Source: CAIWHR01 sp035541655 (GTDB lineage: Bacteria > Pseudomonadota > Gammaproteobacteria > Burkholderiales > Casimicrobiaceae). From it: a DNA stretch of 57,005 nt. Each line of letters starts with the position of its first letter. Position 1 is the first letter of the stretch. A model generated the notes under the pieces. The model was not told the origin of the DNA. It did no database searches and saw only the letters and a list, made by a program, of their open reading frames with translations. The stretch covers positions 1 to 57,005 of the forward strand of contig DATKMY010000103.1 of the NCBI GenBank assembly GCA_035541655.1. Direction: 5' to 3'. Position numbers and translations under genes: made by a program. Below are positions 27,226-35,667 of the stretch, one piece after another.

Positions 27226-28005
27226 ATGACGTTTGCCGCACTACGTGTGACGAAATGCCGCCTCTGCGGCCAGCCGCCGGGCGGCCGGGGCGGCCTTTGC
27301 AGCGACTGCAGTCGCGCGCTCGCTCGCGCGCGCCAGGGGCCCGCGTCGTCGCGCAGCGGATCGGCCGGCGCCGCGCACAGGCAGCGGATGGTCGAGCGCA
27401 TCGTCCTCACCTCACCGGTGGACCCCGAACCGGCGCGTTCGTCGAAGAAGGCGGGCGCCGCGCTGTGGGCGACGGTCGGCGTGGTCGCGGTGGTCGTCGT
27501 GCTCGCCGCCGCGGCGAACTTCTCGCTGCCGCGTCCGGCGGACGTCAAGGTCGGCGAGCGTCCGGCGCGCGTGCTGCCGCGGCTCGTCGAATCGGCGACC
27601 GAAGGCGAGCCCGCCGACGCCGAGTCGTCTGCCGTCTCGGCGAAGATGGCTGCAGATACGGCGTTGCCGTCGCAGGACTCGGCGCCGGCGTCTGTCCATC
27701 GCCCCGTGCGGGGCGCTCCGCCGGTCCGCGCCGCCGCCGACGCCAAGGCGGGGGATGCGTCGCATACGAGCGCCGTGGTCCTGCCGCAGCCGGCGATCGA
27801 GCCTCCGGTGCAAACGGCGCGCGCGAACATCGCTCCGAGCCCGGCCGCGGTCGACGACGACCAAGCACTCGCCGGGATGCTCGAAAAATGCGGCGAGGAG
27901 AAATTCCTGGCGGGCGTGATCTGCGAGCAGAAGGTGCGTCTGCGTTTTTGCGAAGGAAAGTGGGGACAGGTTCCCCAGTGCACGAAGAAGCCGCACGTCG
28001 ATTGA
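27226..28005 (+). CDS. Zinc-ribbon membrane protein of unknown function
   Basis: A 259-aa protein. An N-terminal CxxC...CxxC zinc ribbon (CRLCG at 11-15, CSDC at about 25-28) is followed by a linker, one membrane segment (about 80-102, ATVGVVAVVVVLAAAANF), a long low-complexity Ala/Pro/Ser region and a C-terminal module with four cysteines (LEKCGEEKFLAGVICEQKVR to the end, about 215-255). The ribbon is predicted cytoplasmic and the Cys module periplasmic. I recognise the C-terminal pattern only as a recurring betaproteobacterial module without known function. Confidence 0.7.
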   Translation: MTFAALRVTKCRLCGQPPGGRGGLCSDCSRALARARQGPASSRSGSAGAAHRQRMVERIVLTSPVDPEPARSSKKAGAALWATVGVVAVVVVLAAAANFSLPRPADVKVGERPARVLPRLVESATEGEPADAESSAVSAKMAADTALPSQDSAPASVHRPVRGAPPVRAAADAKAGDASHTSAVVLPQPAIEPPVQTARANIAPSPAAVDDDQALAGMLEKCGEEKFLAGVICEQKVRLRFCEGKWGQVPQCTKKPHVD

Positions 28006-28197
28006 CGCGGGCGCTTCGCTCGCCAAAAGCTGTAAAATAGCGGCAACGCGCATTGCACGACGCCTTAGCGGCGTTCGGTTTCGCGCCTCCCCGAGCAAAC
28101 CTTCCGCAATTCGTAACCGATTGTTTCAAACGTTCCCGCGAGCGTCGCGGAGTTCTCCGCGCCGCGCCGATCCCGCGTGGATTCGCGCGACTACAAG

Positions 28198-28203
28198 TAC
28201 AAT
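28198..28203 (+). promoter_or_regulatory. Candidate -10 box for the first DUF4397 gene
   Basis: TACAAT lies 39 bp ahead of ATG 28243. A second AT-rich hexamer, TAAAAT at 28033-28038, lies further upstream. Neither has a clear -35 element. Confidence 0.35.
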
Positions 28204-28242
28204 GAGCCGGCGGCAATCTGACCGCTCCGGCGCAGTCCATCC

Positions 28243-29562
28243 ATGATCCTCGCGCGCCTCGCGCATGCTCTTGCCGCCAAGCTGCGCGTGCTGGCGCTCG
28301 CGTTCGCTGCCGTCATGCTCGCCTCGTGCGGCAGCGGCAGCAGCTTCTTCGGGACCCTCCCCGCGAGCGTGCGCGTCTTCAACGCGCTCCTCGACGCCGG
28401 ATCGATCGACCTCATCGTGTACGTCGAGCCGGTCGTCACCGATCTTCCGTTCGAGGGCGTCACGACCTACCAGAGCGTCGACGCCGGCCAGCGGCAGGTC
28501 ACGGTGCAGCTTGCCGGTGGCACGTCGACGATCTACCAGCAGACCGCGCTGATCCTCGACGGCGCGAAGTACACGTACATCGTCTCCGGCACCACCGCGG
28601 CGCCGTCGGTGCAGATTCTCGTCGACCAGATCGTGCAGGATCAGCCGCCAGCGGCCGGCATGTTCAAGCTGCGCATCAGCAACGCGGCGATCACGAGCGA
28701 CGCGTTCGACGTCTACGTGAGCCCGCCCGGCGAGCTGCTCGACAACATGTCGCCGACGTTCTCGGGCCTTACCTACGGGTCCTCGACCGCGTACACGCAG
28801 ATTCCGGGCGGCATGTATCAGGTCCGCTTCACGCTGCCCGGCAGCAAGCAGGTGATCTACGACGGCGGCACGTTGACGTTCAGCCAGAACGTCACCTACG
28901 AGATCGCCGGCTACTCGCGCGGCAGCGGCACGCTCGTCAACGGCGCGCTGTTCGTCGTCGACTCCACGGGAACGAGCTCGATCGTCGACAGCCTGCTCGC
29001 GCAGCTGAAGTTCGTGCACGGCGCGCCGAACACCGGAACGGTCAACGTCTTCACCGACGGCCTGGTGAGCTTCTCCAACGTGCCCTACCAGAGCGCGTCG
29101 ATCTACGACAGCGTTCTCACCGGGGCGCACACGGTAACCATCGAAGCGACGCGTGTTCCGGGAGCGGCAATCGCAACCGTGCAGCCACCCTTCGCCGCGG
29201 CAACCGACACTTCGGTCGTCCTTTTCGGGCACCCCGGCGCGCAATCGGCGTTCGCCGTGAGCGACCTCAACCTGCCACCCACGGTCGGGCGCGCGCGCAT
29301 TCGCTTCGTCAATGCGGGCTCGGACCTGGTGCCGGTCGATATCCTGGTGAACTTCGCGAATGTCTTCTCCGGGGTCGGCGCTACCACCGCTTCCACGTAC
29401 CTCGAGGAGCTCGAGGACACCTACACGATCACGTTCGTCGCTGCGGGATCGACGAACCAGCTCTTGGCCGCGCCAGTCTCGCTGACCGCGGGGCGGACGT
29501 ATTCGATGTATCTGGTCGGGACGGCAGGCCAATACGGCGCAGTACTCACTCGCGACGATTGA
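28243..29562 (+). CDS. DUF4397-repeat lipoprotein
   Basis: A 439-aa lipoprotein with a signal peptide and lipobox LASC (Cys29). Four consecutive beta-rich units follow, each beginning with a RVFNA / RISNA / FVHGAP / RFVNAGS strand and containing an ID or VD-hydrophobic strand and a G-x-Y/T turn, as in DUF4397 repeats. It is predicted to sit on the periplasmic or outer face of an envelope membrane. The function is unknown; these domains are thought to be structural or binding modules. A paralogue lies 49 bp downstream. Confidence 0.82.
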   Translation: MILARLAHALAAKLRVLALAFAAVMLASCGSGSSFFGTLPASVRVFNALLDAGSIDLIVYVEPVVTDLPFEGVTTYQSVDAGQRQVTVQLAGGTSTIYQQTALILDGAKYTYIVSGTTAAPSVQILVDQIVQDQPPAAGMFKLRISNAAITSDAFDVYVSPPGELLDNMSPTFSGLTYGSSTAYTQIPGGMYQVRFTLPGSKQVIYDGGTLTFSQNVTYEIAGYSRGSGTLVNGALFVVDSTGTSSIVDSLLAQLKFVHGAPNTGTVNVFTDGLVSFSNVPYQSASIYDSVLTGAHTVTIEATRVPGAAIATVQPPFAAATDTSVVLFGHPGAQSAFAVSDLNLPPTVGRARIRFVNAGSDLVPVDILVNFANVFSGVGATTASTYLEELEDTYTITFVAAGSTNQLLAAPVSLTAGRTYSMYLVGTAGQYGAVLTRDD

Positions 29563-29611
29563 AGCCGAGCCCCTCGATTTCTGCTCCATCACTACGGACC
29601 TTGGGAAAACG

Positions 29612-30940
29612 ATGAAGACATTTGCTGATATTCGGGGCGTCGGACGCTACGCTCGCCGCGCCGCGCGGTTGGTTTTCGTTGTCGTTCTCGGCCTTTTCGT
29701 CGCGAGTTGCGGGAGCGGCGGCGGCGGCGGCGGAACGACGCTGATGCGGGTGTTCAACGCCGTGTACGGCGGCACTCCGATCACGGTGACGATCGGAGCG
29801 ACGGCTGCCGCCACCGCGCTTCCGTTCGAAGGTCTGACGGTCTACAAGCAGGTCCCCAATGGTTCGCAGGAGCTCAAGGTGGCGGCGGCCGGCAATGCGT
29901 CGCCGATCGTCGACACGACGGTAAGCCTCGCCGGGAACGCGCAGTACTCGTACGTGCTCTACGGCACCGCGTCGACGCCGCTCGCGCTGCTGATCCAGGA
30001 CGGCCCCGCTGCGGGCCTCACGACCGGCCAGTTCGGCGTGCGCATCAGCAACGCGGCCGTCGGCAACGCGTCGCTCGACGTGTACTTCACGGCGTCCGGC
30101 GTCCCGCTCGATGGCGTGACTCCGAACATCAGTAACGTGACGCTGGGCTCGACGTCGGCATTCGCGTTGATAACGTCGGGAACGTTCCAGGTACGGTTTA
30201 CGCTGCATAACAGCAAGCAGGTCATCTACGACGGCGGCATGGTTCCGTTCGCCAGCGGTGTCTCGTATGCGTTCGTCGCATATTCGAAGGGGAGCGGCAC
30301 GCTCGTCAACGCAGCGCTGCTCGTGATGGATACGACCGGCAGCGGTGCGGTCGTCAACAGCTCGCTCGCCGATCTGAAGGTCGCTCAAGCAGCACCGCTC
30401 ACGGGATCGATCAACACGCTGGTGAACGGCACCGTCGCGTTCTCCAACGTCCCGTACCAAGGCGTCACCAGTTACGGCGTCCAGGCCGCGGGCACTCAGA
30501 CAGTCACGATCGAACCTTCGGCAACCCCGGGCGCGGTCATCGCTACCGCCCAGCCGCCGTTCAGCCCGGCGACCGACACGTCGCTCGTCGTCACCGGCCT
30601 CCCGGGCGCGCAGACTGCGCTGGTGTTCGCCGACAACAACATTCCAGGCAGCATCGGCAACGCGCGGATGCGCGTCATCAACGTCGCTCCGGGGCTGGGG
30701 GCCGTCGACGTGCTGGTCAATTTCGCGACCAAGGTGTCCAATCTCGCCACCAACGCGGCGTCGAGCTACTTCGAGCTTCCCGCCGACACGTACACGATCA
30801 ACTTCGATCTTGCCGGAACGACGACGGTCGTCCTGAGCATGCCCTCGGTCGACCTCACTGCGGGAGCGGGGCGAACGTACACGCTCTACCTGATGGGTAC
30901 GCCGAATACGCTCGCCGGCATTCTGACGCGCGACGACTGA
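29612..30940 (+). CDS. DUF4397-repeat lipoprotein, tandem paralogue
   Basis: A 442-aa lipoprotein with lipobox VASC (Cys33), then a Gly-rich linker and the same four-unit architecture as its upstream neighbour. Shared strings include FSNVPYQ, SGTLVN, QVIYDGG and a final GRTY-x-YL-x-GT...LTRDD. It arose by tandem duplication and has diverged considerably. The two are almost certainly co-transcribed and probably work as a pair. Confidence 0.83.
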   Translation: MKTFADIRGVGRYARRAARLVFVVVLGLFVASCGSGGGGGGTTLMRVFNAVYGGTPITVTIGATAAATALPFEGLTVYKQVPNGSQELKVAAAGNASPIVDTTVSLAGNAQYSYVLYGTASTPLALLIQDGPAAGLTTGQFGVRISNAAVGNASLDVYFTASGVPLDGVTPNISNVTLGSTSAFALITSGTFQVRFTLHNSKQVIYDGGMVPFASGVSYAFVAYSKGSGTLVNAALLVMDTTGSGAVVNSSLADLKVAQAAPLTGSINTLVNGTVAFSNVPYQGVTSYGVQAAGTQTVTIEPSATPGAVIATAQPPFSPATDTSLVVTGLPGAQTALVFADNNIPGSIGNARMRVINVAPGLGAVDVLVNFATKVSNLATNAASSYFELPADTYTINFDLAGTTTVVLSMPSVDLTAGAGRTYTLYLMGTPNTLAGILTRDD

Positions 30941-30998
30941 CCGGGACCCAGGCGTGGCGCTCGCGCGCGAAATCGGGAAGAGTCGGGAGGAGACCCGG

Positions 30999-31976
30999 AT
31001 GAAAGCCCGTCGCCGGCTCGTTACGATCGGCGCCGTGCTCCTGTCGTTCGCGGCACTCGTCCACTCCGCAGCGGCGGTCGCAGAGTGGCCCGACCACGCG
31101 ATCAAGTGGGTCGTGCCGTTCGGCCCCGGAGGCGCCAACGATCTGATCGCGCGCGCCGCTGCCGAAGCGGTCTCCAAGCGGCTCGGCAAGCCCGTCATCA
31201 TCGACAACAAGCCCGGCGCCGGCGCAATCGTTGGCGCCGACTTCGTCGCAAAGGCGAAGCCTGACGGCTACACCTGGTTGATCGGCGCCGCCGGCGTTGT
31301 GACGAACAGCATGATCCGCTCCGACATGCCGTACCCCGACAGCGATCTCGTTCCCGTGGGCATGATCGCCGTCGCGCCATCGGTGATCGTGGTGAATCCG
31401 AGCGTCCCGGTGTCCAATCTGAAGGAGCTCGTCGCCTGGTCGAAGACGCAGCCGGGGGGCATCAACTGGGCGACCGCGGGCAGCGGAAGCACGCCGCACT
31501 TCGTCGCGGAAATGCTGCGCGAGGCCGGCGTGGCGATCAACGTCGTTCCGTACAAGAGCGGCCAGGAAAGCGTCACCGCGGTGATCGCGAACAACGTGCA
31601 GGCGACTTCCGAGGCGAGCATCGTCGTGCTGCCGCAGGTGAAGGGCGGCAAGCTGAAGGCGATCGCGACGACATATACGAAGCGCATCACGGCCTACGAC
31701 CAGCTCGCCACGGCGAAAGAGCAGGGCTTCCCGGGTGTCGAGATCGGCCATTGGGCGGGCCTCTTCGCGCCGAAGGGCACGCCGGCCGCGATCGTCGAAA
31801 AGATGAGCAAGGAGCTCGAAGCGGCGGTCAGGTCAGCGGACTTTCGCGACAGGATGGTGCCGTCGGGGATCGAGCCCGAACCCGGTACGACGGCGAACTT
31901 CGTCGCGTTCATCGCCAAGGAGCGCGATCGCCTCGGCAGGCTCGCCAAGAAGGCGAACATGAAGGCGGATCAATAG
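30999..31976 (+). CDS. Bug-family tripartite tricarboxylate transporter receptor
   Basis: A 325-aa periplasmic binding protein with a signal peptide (about 1-26) and the family motifs WVVPFGPGGANDLIAR, NKPGAGAIVGADFVAKAKPDGYT, ATAGSGSTPHFVAEML and WAGLFAPKGTP. Bug receptors bind carboxylates, amides or aromatic acids with micromolar affinity. ATG 30999 is chosen because GGGAGGAG lies just ahead. No TctA/TctB membrane partners lie nearby. The gene follows the DUF4397 pair by 58 bp. Confidence 0.9.
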   Translation: MKARRRLVTIGAVLLSFAALVHSAAAVAEWPDHAIKWVVPFGPGGANDLIARAAAEAVSKRLGKPVIIDNKPGAGAIVGADFVAKAKPDGYTWLIGAAGVVTNSMIRSDMPYPDSDLVPVGMIAVAPSVIVVNPSVPVSNLKELVAWSKTQPGGINWATAGSGSTPHFVAEMLREAGVAINVVPYKSGQESVTAVIANNVQATSEASIVVLPQVKGGKLKAIATTYTKRITAYDQLATAKEQGFPGVEIGHWAGLFAPKGTPAAIVEKMSKELEAAVRSADFRDRMVPSGIEPEPGTTANFVAFIAKERDRLGRLAKKANMKADQ

Positions 31977-32065
31977 CGGGCGCAAATTGATGGGGTCGGA
32001 GACTAACGGTCCGGACCTGATCGAAGACGACCGGAGAAGCGCGACGAGATTCGCCTCCGATCCTG

Positions 32066-33970
32066 TCAGCGGTAGCCCGCCGCCTGCAGCTCGAAGAGCT
32101 CGGCGTAGCGCCCGCCCTGCGCGATCAGCTCGTCGTGGGTTCCGCTCGCCTCGATCCCGCCGTCGGCGAGCACGACGATGCGATCGGCCATCCGCACGCT
32201 CGAGAAGCGGTGCGAGATCAGCACGGCCGTCTTGCCGCGCGAGAGCTCCTTGAAGCGCTGGAACACCTCGAACTCGGCGCGAGCGTCGAGAGCTGCGGTG
32301 GGCTCGTCGAGGATCAGCACCTGGGCATTGCGCATGTACGCGCGAGCGATCGCGATCTTCTGCCACTCGCCGCCCGACAGGTCGACGCCGGTCCGGAAGC
32401 GCTTGCCGATCACCTGATCGTAGCCTTGCGGCAGCTTCGCCACGACCTCGTCGGCGAGGCTGCGCTTCGCTGCGGCGACGATCCGCGGGCGATCCTCGCG
32501 CGCGTCGATCCTGCCGACCGCGATGTTCTCCGCAGCAGTGAGGTGGTAGCGAACGAAGTCCTGGAAGATGACGCCTATGTTTCCACGAAGCGCGAAGAGG
32601 TCGTATTCGCGCAGATCGTGGCCGTCGAGCAGGATGCGTCCCTCGTCGGGATCGTAGAGACGCGCGATCAGCTTGACGAGCGTGGTCTTGCCGGCGCCGT
32701 TCTCGCCGACCAGCGCGAGCACTTCGCCTGCGGGCAGCGAGAAGCTCAGGTGGCGCACCGCCCAGCGCTCGGCGCCCGGATAGCGAAACCCGACATCCTC
32801 GAACGTGAACCCCTTGCGGATCGGTGAAGGGAACGGGCGCGGATCGGGCGGCGACACGATCTCGGGCTCGATCTCGAAGAACGAGAAGAGGTCGTCGAGG
32901 TAGAGCGCCTGTCCTGCGACCTGCGAGAACCCGATCAGCAGGCTCTCGAGCAGTGTGCGCAGACGGCGGAACGAGCCGGCGAGGAACGTGAGGTCGCCGA
33001 TCGTGAAATCGCGGTGCAGCGTGCGCCACACGATGTACGCGTAGGCGACGTAATAGGCGACGGTGCCGATCGCGGTGAGCGCGCTGCCGATCGTCGCGCG
33101 CTGCCGCGCGAGCTTGCGGTTCGCCGCGTAGAAGCTCGCCGCGAGCGCGCGGTAGCGCTCGATCAGGAATGCGTTCAGTCCGAAGATCTTCACTTCCTTC
33201 GCGGTCTCGGCGCTCGCCGCCGTCTGCCGCACGTAGTCGATCTCGCGCCGCTCGGGCGTGCGCGTGTAGTTGAGCGCGTAGGAAAGCGCGTTGAAGTGCG
33301 CCTCGCCGACGAACGCGGGGACGAGGGCGATTGCGAGCAGCACGATCAGCCACGGCGCATACGCGACGAGGCCGGCGGCGAAAGTGACGATCGTCACGAC
33401 GTCCTGCGCCTGTGCGAGGAGCTGCCCGATCAGCGTCATGCGCCCGGCGGCCTGCCTGCGCGCGCGCTCCAGCTTGTCCTGCAGCTCGCTGTCCTCGAAA
33501 TCCTCGAGATCGAGCGTTGCCGCGTGTTCCATCACGCGGAGGCTCGCCGCGTTCGTGACCTGCTCGGAGAGGAGCGAATCGAGGAAGGACACCGTGCGTC
33601 CGAGCACGTCCGAGAGCACGGCCAGCGCGAATTCGAAAGCGAGGAGCCAGAGGATTCGATCGAGGAGGCCGCGGGCGAGCCACTCGCCGAGCTCTTCCGG
33701 CGCGCCGGCCGCACGCGTCAGCGCGACGACCTCGTCGATGATCAGCTTGCCGACGTAGAGAGCCGCCACCGGCAGCACAGCGCGCAGGAGCCGGAGTGCG
33801 CATTGCCCGAGCGTGAGCGTCCGGCTCGTCTGCCACACGAGCCGCAGGAACGGTGGCAGGTTGCGCAACGCGCCGATCCGCTCGCGCAGCGATTGCGGCA
33901 TCGGACCTGGAGCGCCGCCCGGCCCCGCGGCACTCGGAACCCGGCCGCCCATCGAATAGTGCTTGGGCAT
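32066..33970 (-). CDS. ABC exporter, fused membrane and ATPase domains
   Basis: A 634-aa half-transporter of the MsbA/ABCB type. Residues about 45-350 hold six membrane segments; the ATPase domain has Walker A GENGAGKTT (422-430), Q-loop IFQDFVRYHL, signature LSGGE, Walker B VLILDEPTAALD and the switch His in ISHRFSS. It is expected to act as a homodimer exporting lipids, peptides or drugs. ATG 33970 is chosen as the longer open frame upstream is Arg-rich and overlaps the neighbouring gene. Confidence 0.88.
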   Translation of the reverse strand: MPKHYSMGGRVPSAAGPGGAPGPMPQSLRERIGALRNLPPFLRLVWQTSRTLTLGQCALRLLRAVLPVAALYVGKLIIDEVVALTRAAGAPEELGEWLARGLLDRILWLLAFEFALAVLSDVLGRTVSFLDSLLSEQVTNAASLRVMEHAATLDLEDFEDSELQDKLERARRQAAGRMTLIGQLLAQAQDVVTIVTFAAGLVAYAPWLIVLLAIALVPAFVGEAHFNALSYALNYTRTPERREIDYVRQTAASAETAKEVKIFGLNAFLIERYRALAASFYAANRKLARQRATIGSALTAIGTVAYYVAYAYIVWRTLHRDFTIGDLTFLAGSFRRLRTLLESLLIGFSQVAGQALYLDDLFSFFEIEPEIVSPPDPRPFPSPIRKGFTFEDVGFRYPGAERWAVRHLSFSLPAGEVLALVGENGAGKTTLVKLIARLYDPDEGRILLDGHDLREYDLFALRGNIGVIFQDFVRYHLTAAENIAVGRIDAREDRPRIVAAAKRSLADEVVAKLPQGYDQVIGKRFRTGVDLSGGEWQKIAIARAYMRNAQVLILDEPTAALDARAEFEVFQRFKELSRGKTAVLISHRFSSVRMADRIVVLADGGIEASGTHDELIAQGGRYAELFELQAAGYR

Positions 33971-34011
33971 GTCGTCCGCCCGGGGCCCAGCTTGGCTGTC
34001 GGCGCGACTCG

Positions 34012-34079
34012 GCCGCGGGTCGCATATGCCTCCGGGCTTCGCCAGCCCCGGGCGCCCTTCGGCGCACGCGACCCGCGGC
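34012..34079. repeat. Dispersed repeat copy B flanked by a 12-bp inverted repeat
   Basis: GCCGCGGGTCGC (34012-34023) and GCGACCCGCGGC (34068-34079) are perfect reverse complements enclosing 44 bp. The inside (34021-34063) aligns with the copy A core at 25961-26004. It sits between the ABC exporter start and the 3-hydroxybutyrate dehydrogenase stop. A hairpin-forming intergenic element is the likely reading. Confidence 0.6.
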
Positions 34080-34104
34080 GACCTCCCGCGGCTTGCGCCG
34101 GATT

Positions 34105-34887
34105 CTACTGCATGAACCAGCCGTGGCTCACGACCAGCGACTGGCCGGTGAGCGCGTTCGTGGGGAACGACGCGAAGAAGAGCGCCACCTGCGCGACGTC
34201 GTCGACCGTCGTGAACTCGCCGTCGACGGTATCCTTTAGCATCACGTTCTTGATCACCTCGGCCTCCGTGATGCCGAGCTCCTTCGCCTGCTCGGGAATC
34301 TGCTTGTCGACGAGAGGGGTGCGCACGAATCCGGGGCAGATGACGTTCGCCCGCACGCCGTGCTTCGCGCCTTCCTTCGCGACGACCTTCGCGAGCCCGA
34401 TGAGCCCGTGCTTCGCCGTCACGTACGGAGCCTTCAGCATCGAGGCTTCCTTCGAATGGACGGAGCCCATGTAGATGACCGAGCCGCCGCGGCCGGACTT
34501 GTACATGAGCGGCAGGCACGCCTTCGTCGTGAGGAAGGCGCCGTCGACGTGGATCGTCATGAGCTTCTTCCATTCGGCGTACGTGAACTCCTCGAGTGGA
34601 TGCACGATCTGGATGCCGGCGTTGCTGACGAGGATGTCGACGCCGCCGAACGCAGACGCCGTGGCCGCGACGCCGTCGTTGACGGCCTTCTCGTCGGTCA
34701 CGTCCATGGCGACGCCGAGCGCGGTGCCGCCACTCGCGCGGAGCTCTGCCGCGGTAGCCTCGGCGGCATCCCTGTTGAGGTCGGCGATCGCGACTTTCGC
34801 GCCTTCGGCGGCGAACACGAGCGCAATATCCTTGCCGATCCCGCTTGCGGCACCGGTGATGATCGCGGATTTGTCCTTGAGTCGCAT
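34105..34887 (-). CDS. 3-Hydroxybutyrate dehydrogenase
   Basis: A 260-aa SDR with TGAASGIG (about 11-18), NAG in VSNAGIQIVHP, the catalytic MGSVHSKEA serine, YVTAKHG (Tyr/Lys), and FPTNALTGQSLVVSHGWFMQ, closely matching bacterial D-3-hydroxybutyrate dehydrogenases. It interconverts 3-hydroxybutyrate and acetoacetate with NAD in the cytoplasm. ATG 34887 begins the Rossmann fold; the longer frame overlaps adc. It is 11 bp downstream of the acetoacetate decarboxylase gene, placing both in PHB / ketone-body turnover. Confidence 0.92.
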   Translation of the reverse strand: MRLKDKSAIITGAASGIGKDIALVFAAEGAKVAIADLNRDAAEATAAELRASGGTALGVAMDVTDEKAVNDGVAATASAFGGVDILVSNAGIQIVHPLEEFTYAEWKKLMTIHVDGAFLTTKACLPLMYKSGRGGSVIYMGSVHSKEASMLKAPYVTAKHGLIGLAKVVAKEGAKHGVRANVICPGFVRTPLVDKQIPEQAKELGITEAEVIKNVMLKDTVDGEFTTVDDVAQVALFFASFPTNALTGQSLVVSHGWFMQ

Positions 34888-34898
34888 GGTCGCTCCAA

Positions 34899-35639
34899 TC
34901 ATTTGGCGAGATAGTCGTGAACGACGGTACCCAGTCCGAGCGTCAGGTCGGTCTGGATGTGCAGGCCCGAGATGACCTCGAGCACCGGCAGCGCGGCCAC
35001 GGGAGCCAGCGCATGCTGAAAGAGCTCGATCGCGGCGGGTCCCTCCCACGCGCCCTTCACCGTGATGTCTTCGCAGAAGTAGCGGACGAGCTCGCAGATC
35101 CGCGCGCTGCCGTCGACGTGAGGAATGATCTTCAGCAGATAATTCGGCGCCTTGAGCGTGGCCAGCACCTTGTCGGTCGGCAGCGCGCGATGCTTGAATC
35201 CCATCGTCGCCACCGCGACGGGCACGGGACCGTAGCGGAGCACGCCGAGCAGCGTGTCTTTCTCGACGGTGAGCTTCGGCGCGGCGAGCTTCTTCGGGAA
35301 GCCCCAGAGCTCGCGGCCGCCGGCGATCGGCGACTCGTCGTCGAGATACATCGCATGGACGTAGCCGCCGCGCTCGCCGCGGAACGACACGGGGATCACC
35401 TGGCCCGTCTCCGTGTAGTCGCCGAATCCCGTCGAGTCCGGCATCCGGATGAACTCATACTTGACGATCGGGTCGATGAACTCGAGTGGCGCGGGGATCA
35501 CGCCGCGCAGCACGTCCGGGTCGGTGCGGTAGGTGACGATGAAGAACTCGCGATCGACGAAGCGGTAGGGCCCCGGCGGAAACGCCGGGCTCGTGAGAGG
35601 CATCGCAAAGGCGCGCTTCTTGACTTCGGCTTCGGTCAC
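34899..35639 (-). CDS. adc: Acetoacetate decarboxylase
   Basis: A 246-aa enzyme of the ADC family. The Lys-Lys pair of GFPKKLA (116-117) contains the Schiff-base lysine, and the SFRGERGGYVHAMYLDDE and AIELFQHALAPVAALPVLEV segments match the family. It converts acetoacetate to acetone and CO2. The start is GTG 35639, preceded by AGGAGA five bases upstream; ATG codons further up give a frame that is not family-like. It is in an apparent operon with the patatin and 3-hydroxybutyrate dehydrogenase genes. Confidence 0.9.
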   Translation of the reverse strand: MTEAEVKKRAFAMPLTSPAFPPGPYRFVDREFFIVTYRTDPDVLRGVIPAPLEFIDPIVKYEFIRMPDSTGFGDYTETGQVIPVSFRGERGGYVHAMYLDDESPIAGGRELWGFPKKLAAPKLTVEKDTLLGVLRYGPVPVAVATMGFKHRALPTDKVLATLKAPNYLLKIIPHVDGSARICELVRYFCEDITVKGAWEGPAAIELFQHALAPVAALPVLEVISGLHIQTDLTLGLGTVVHDYLAK

Positions 35640-35667
35640 GGGACTCTCCTGTCGGGTCGACCGGGCA

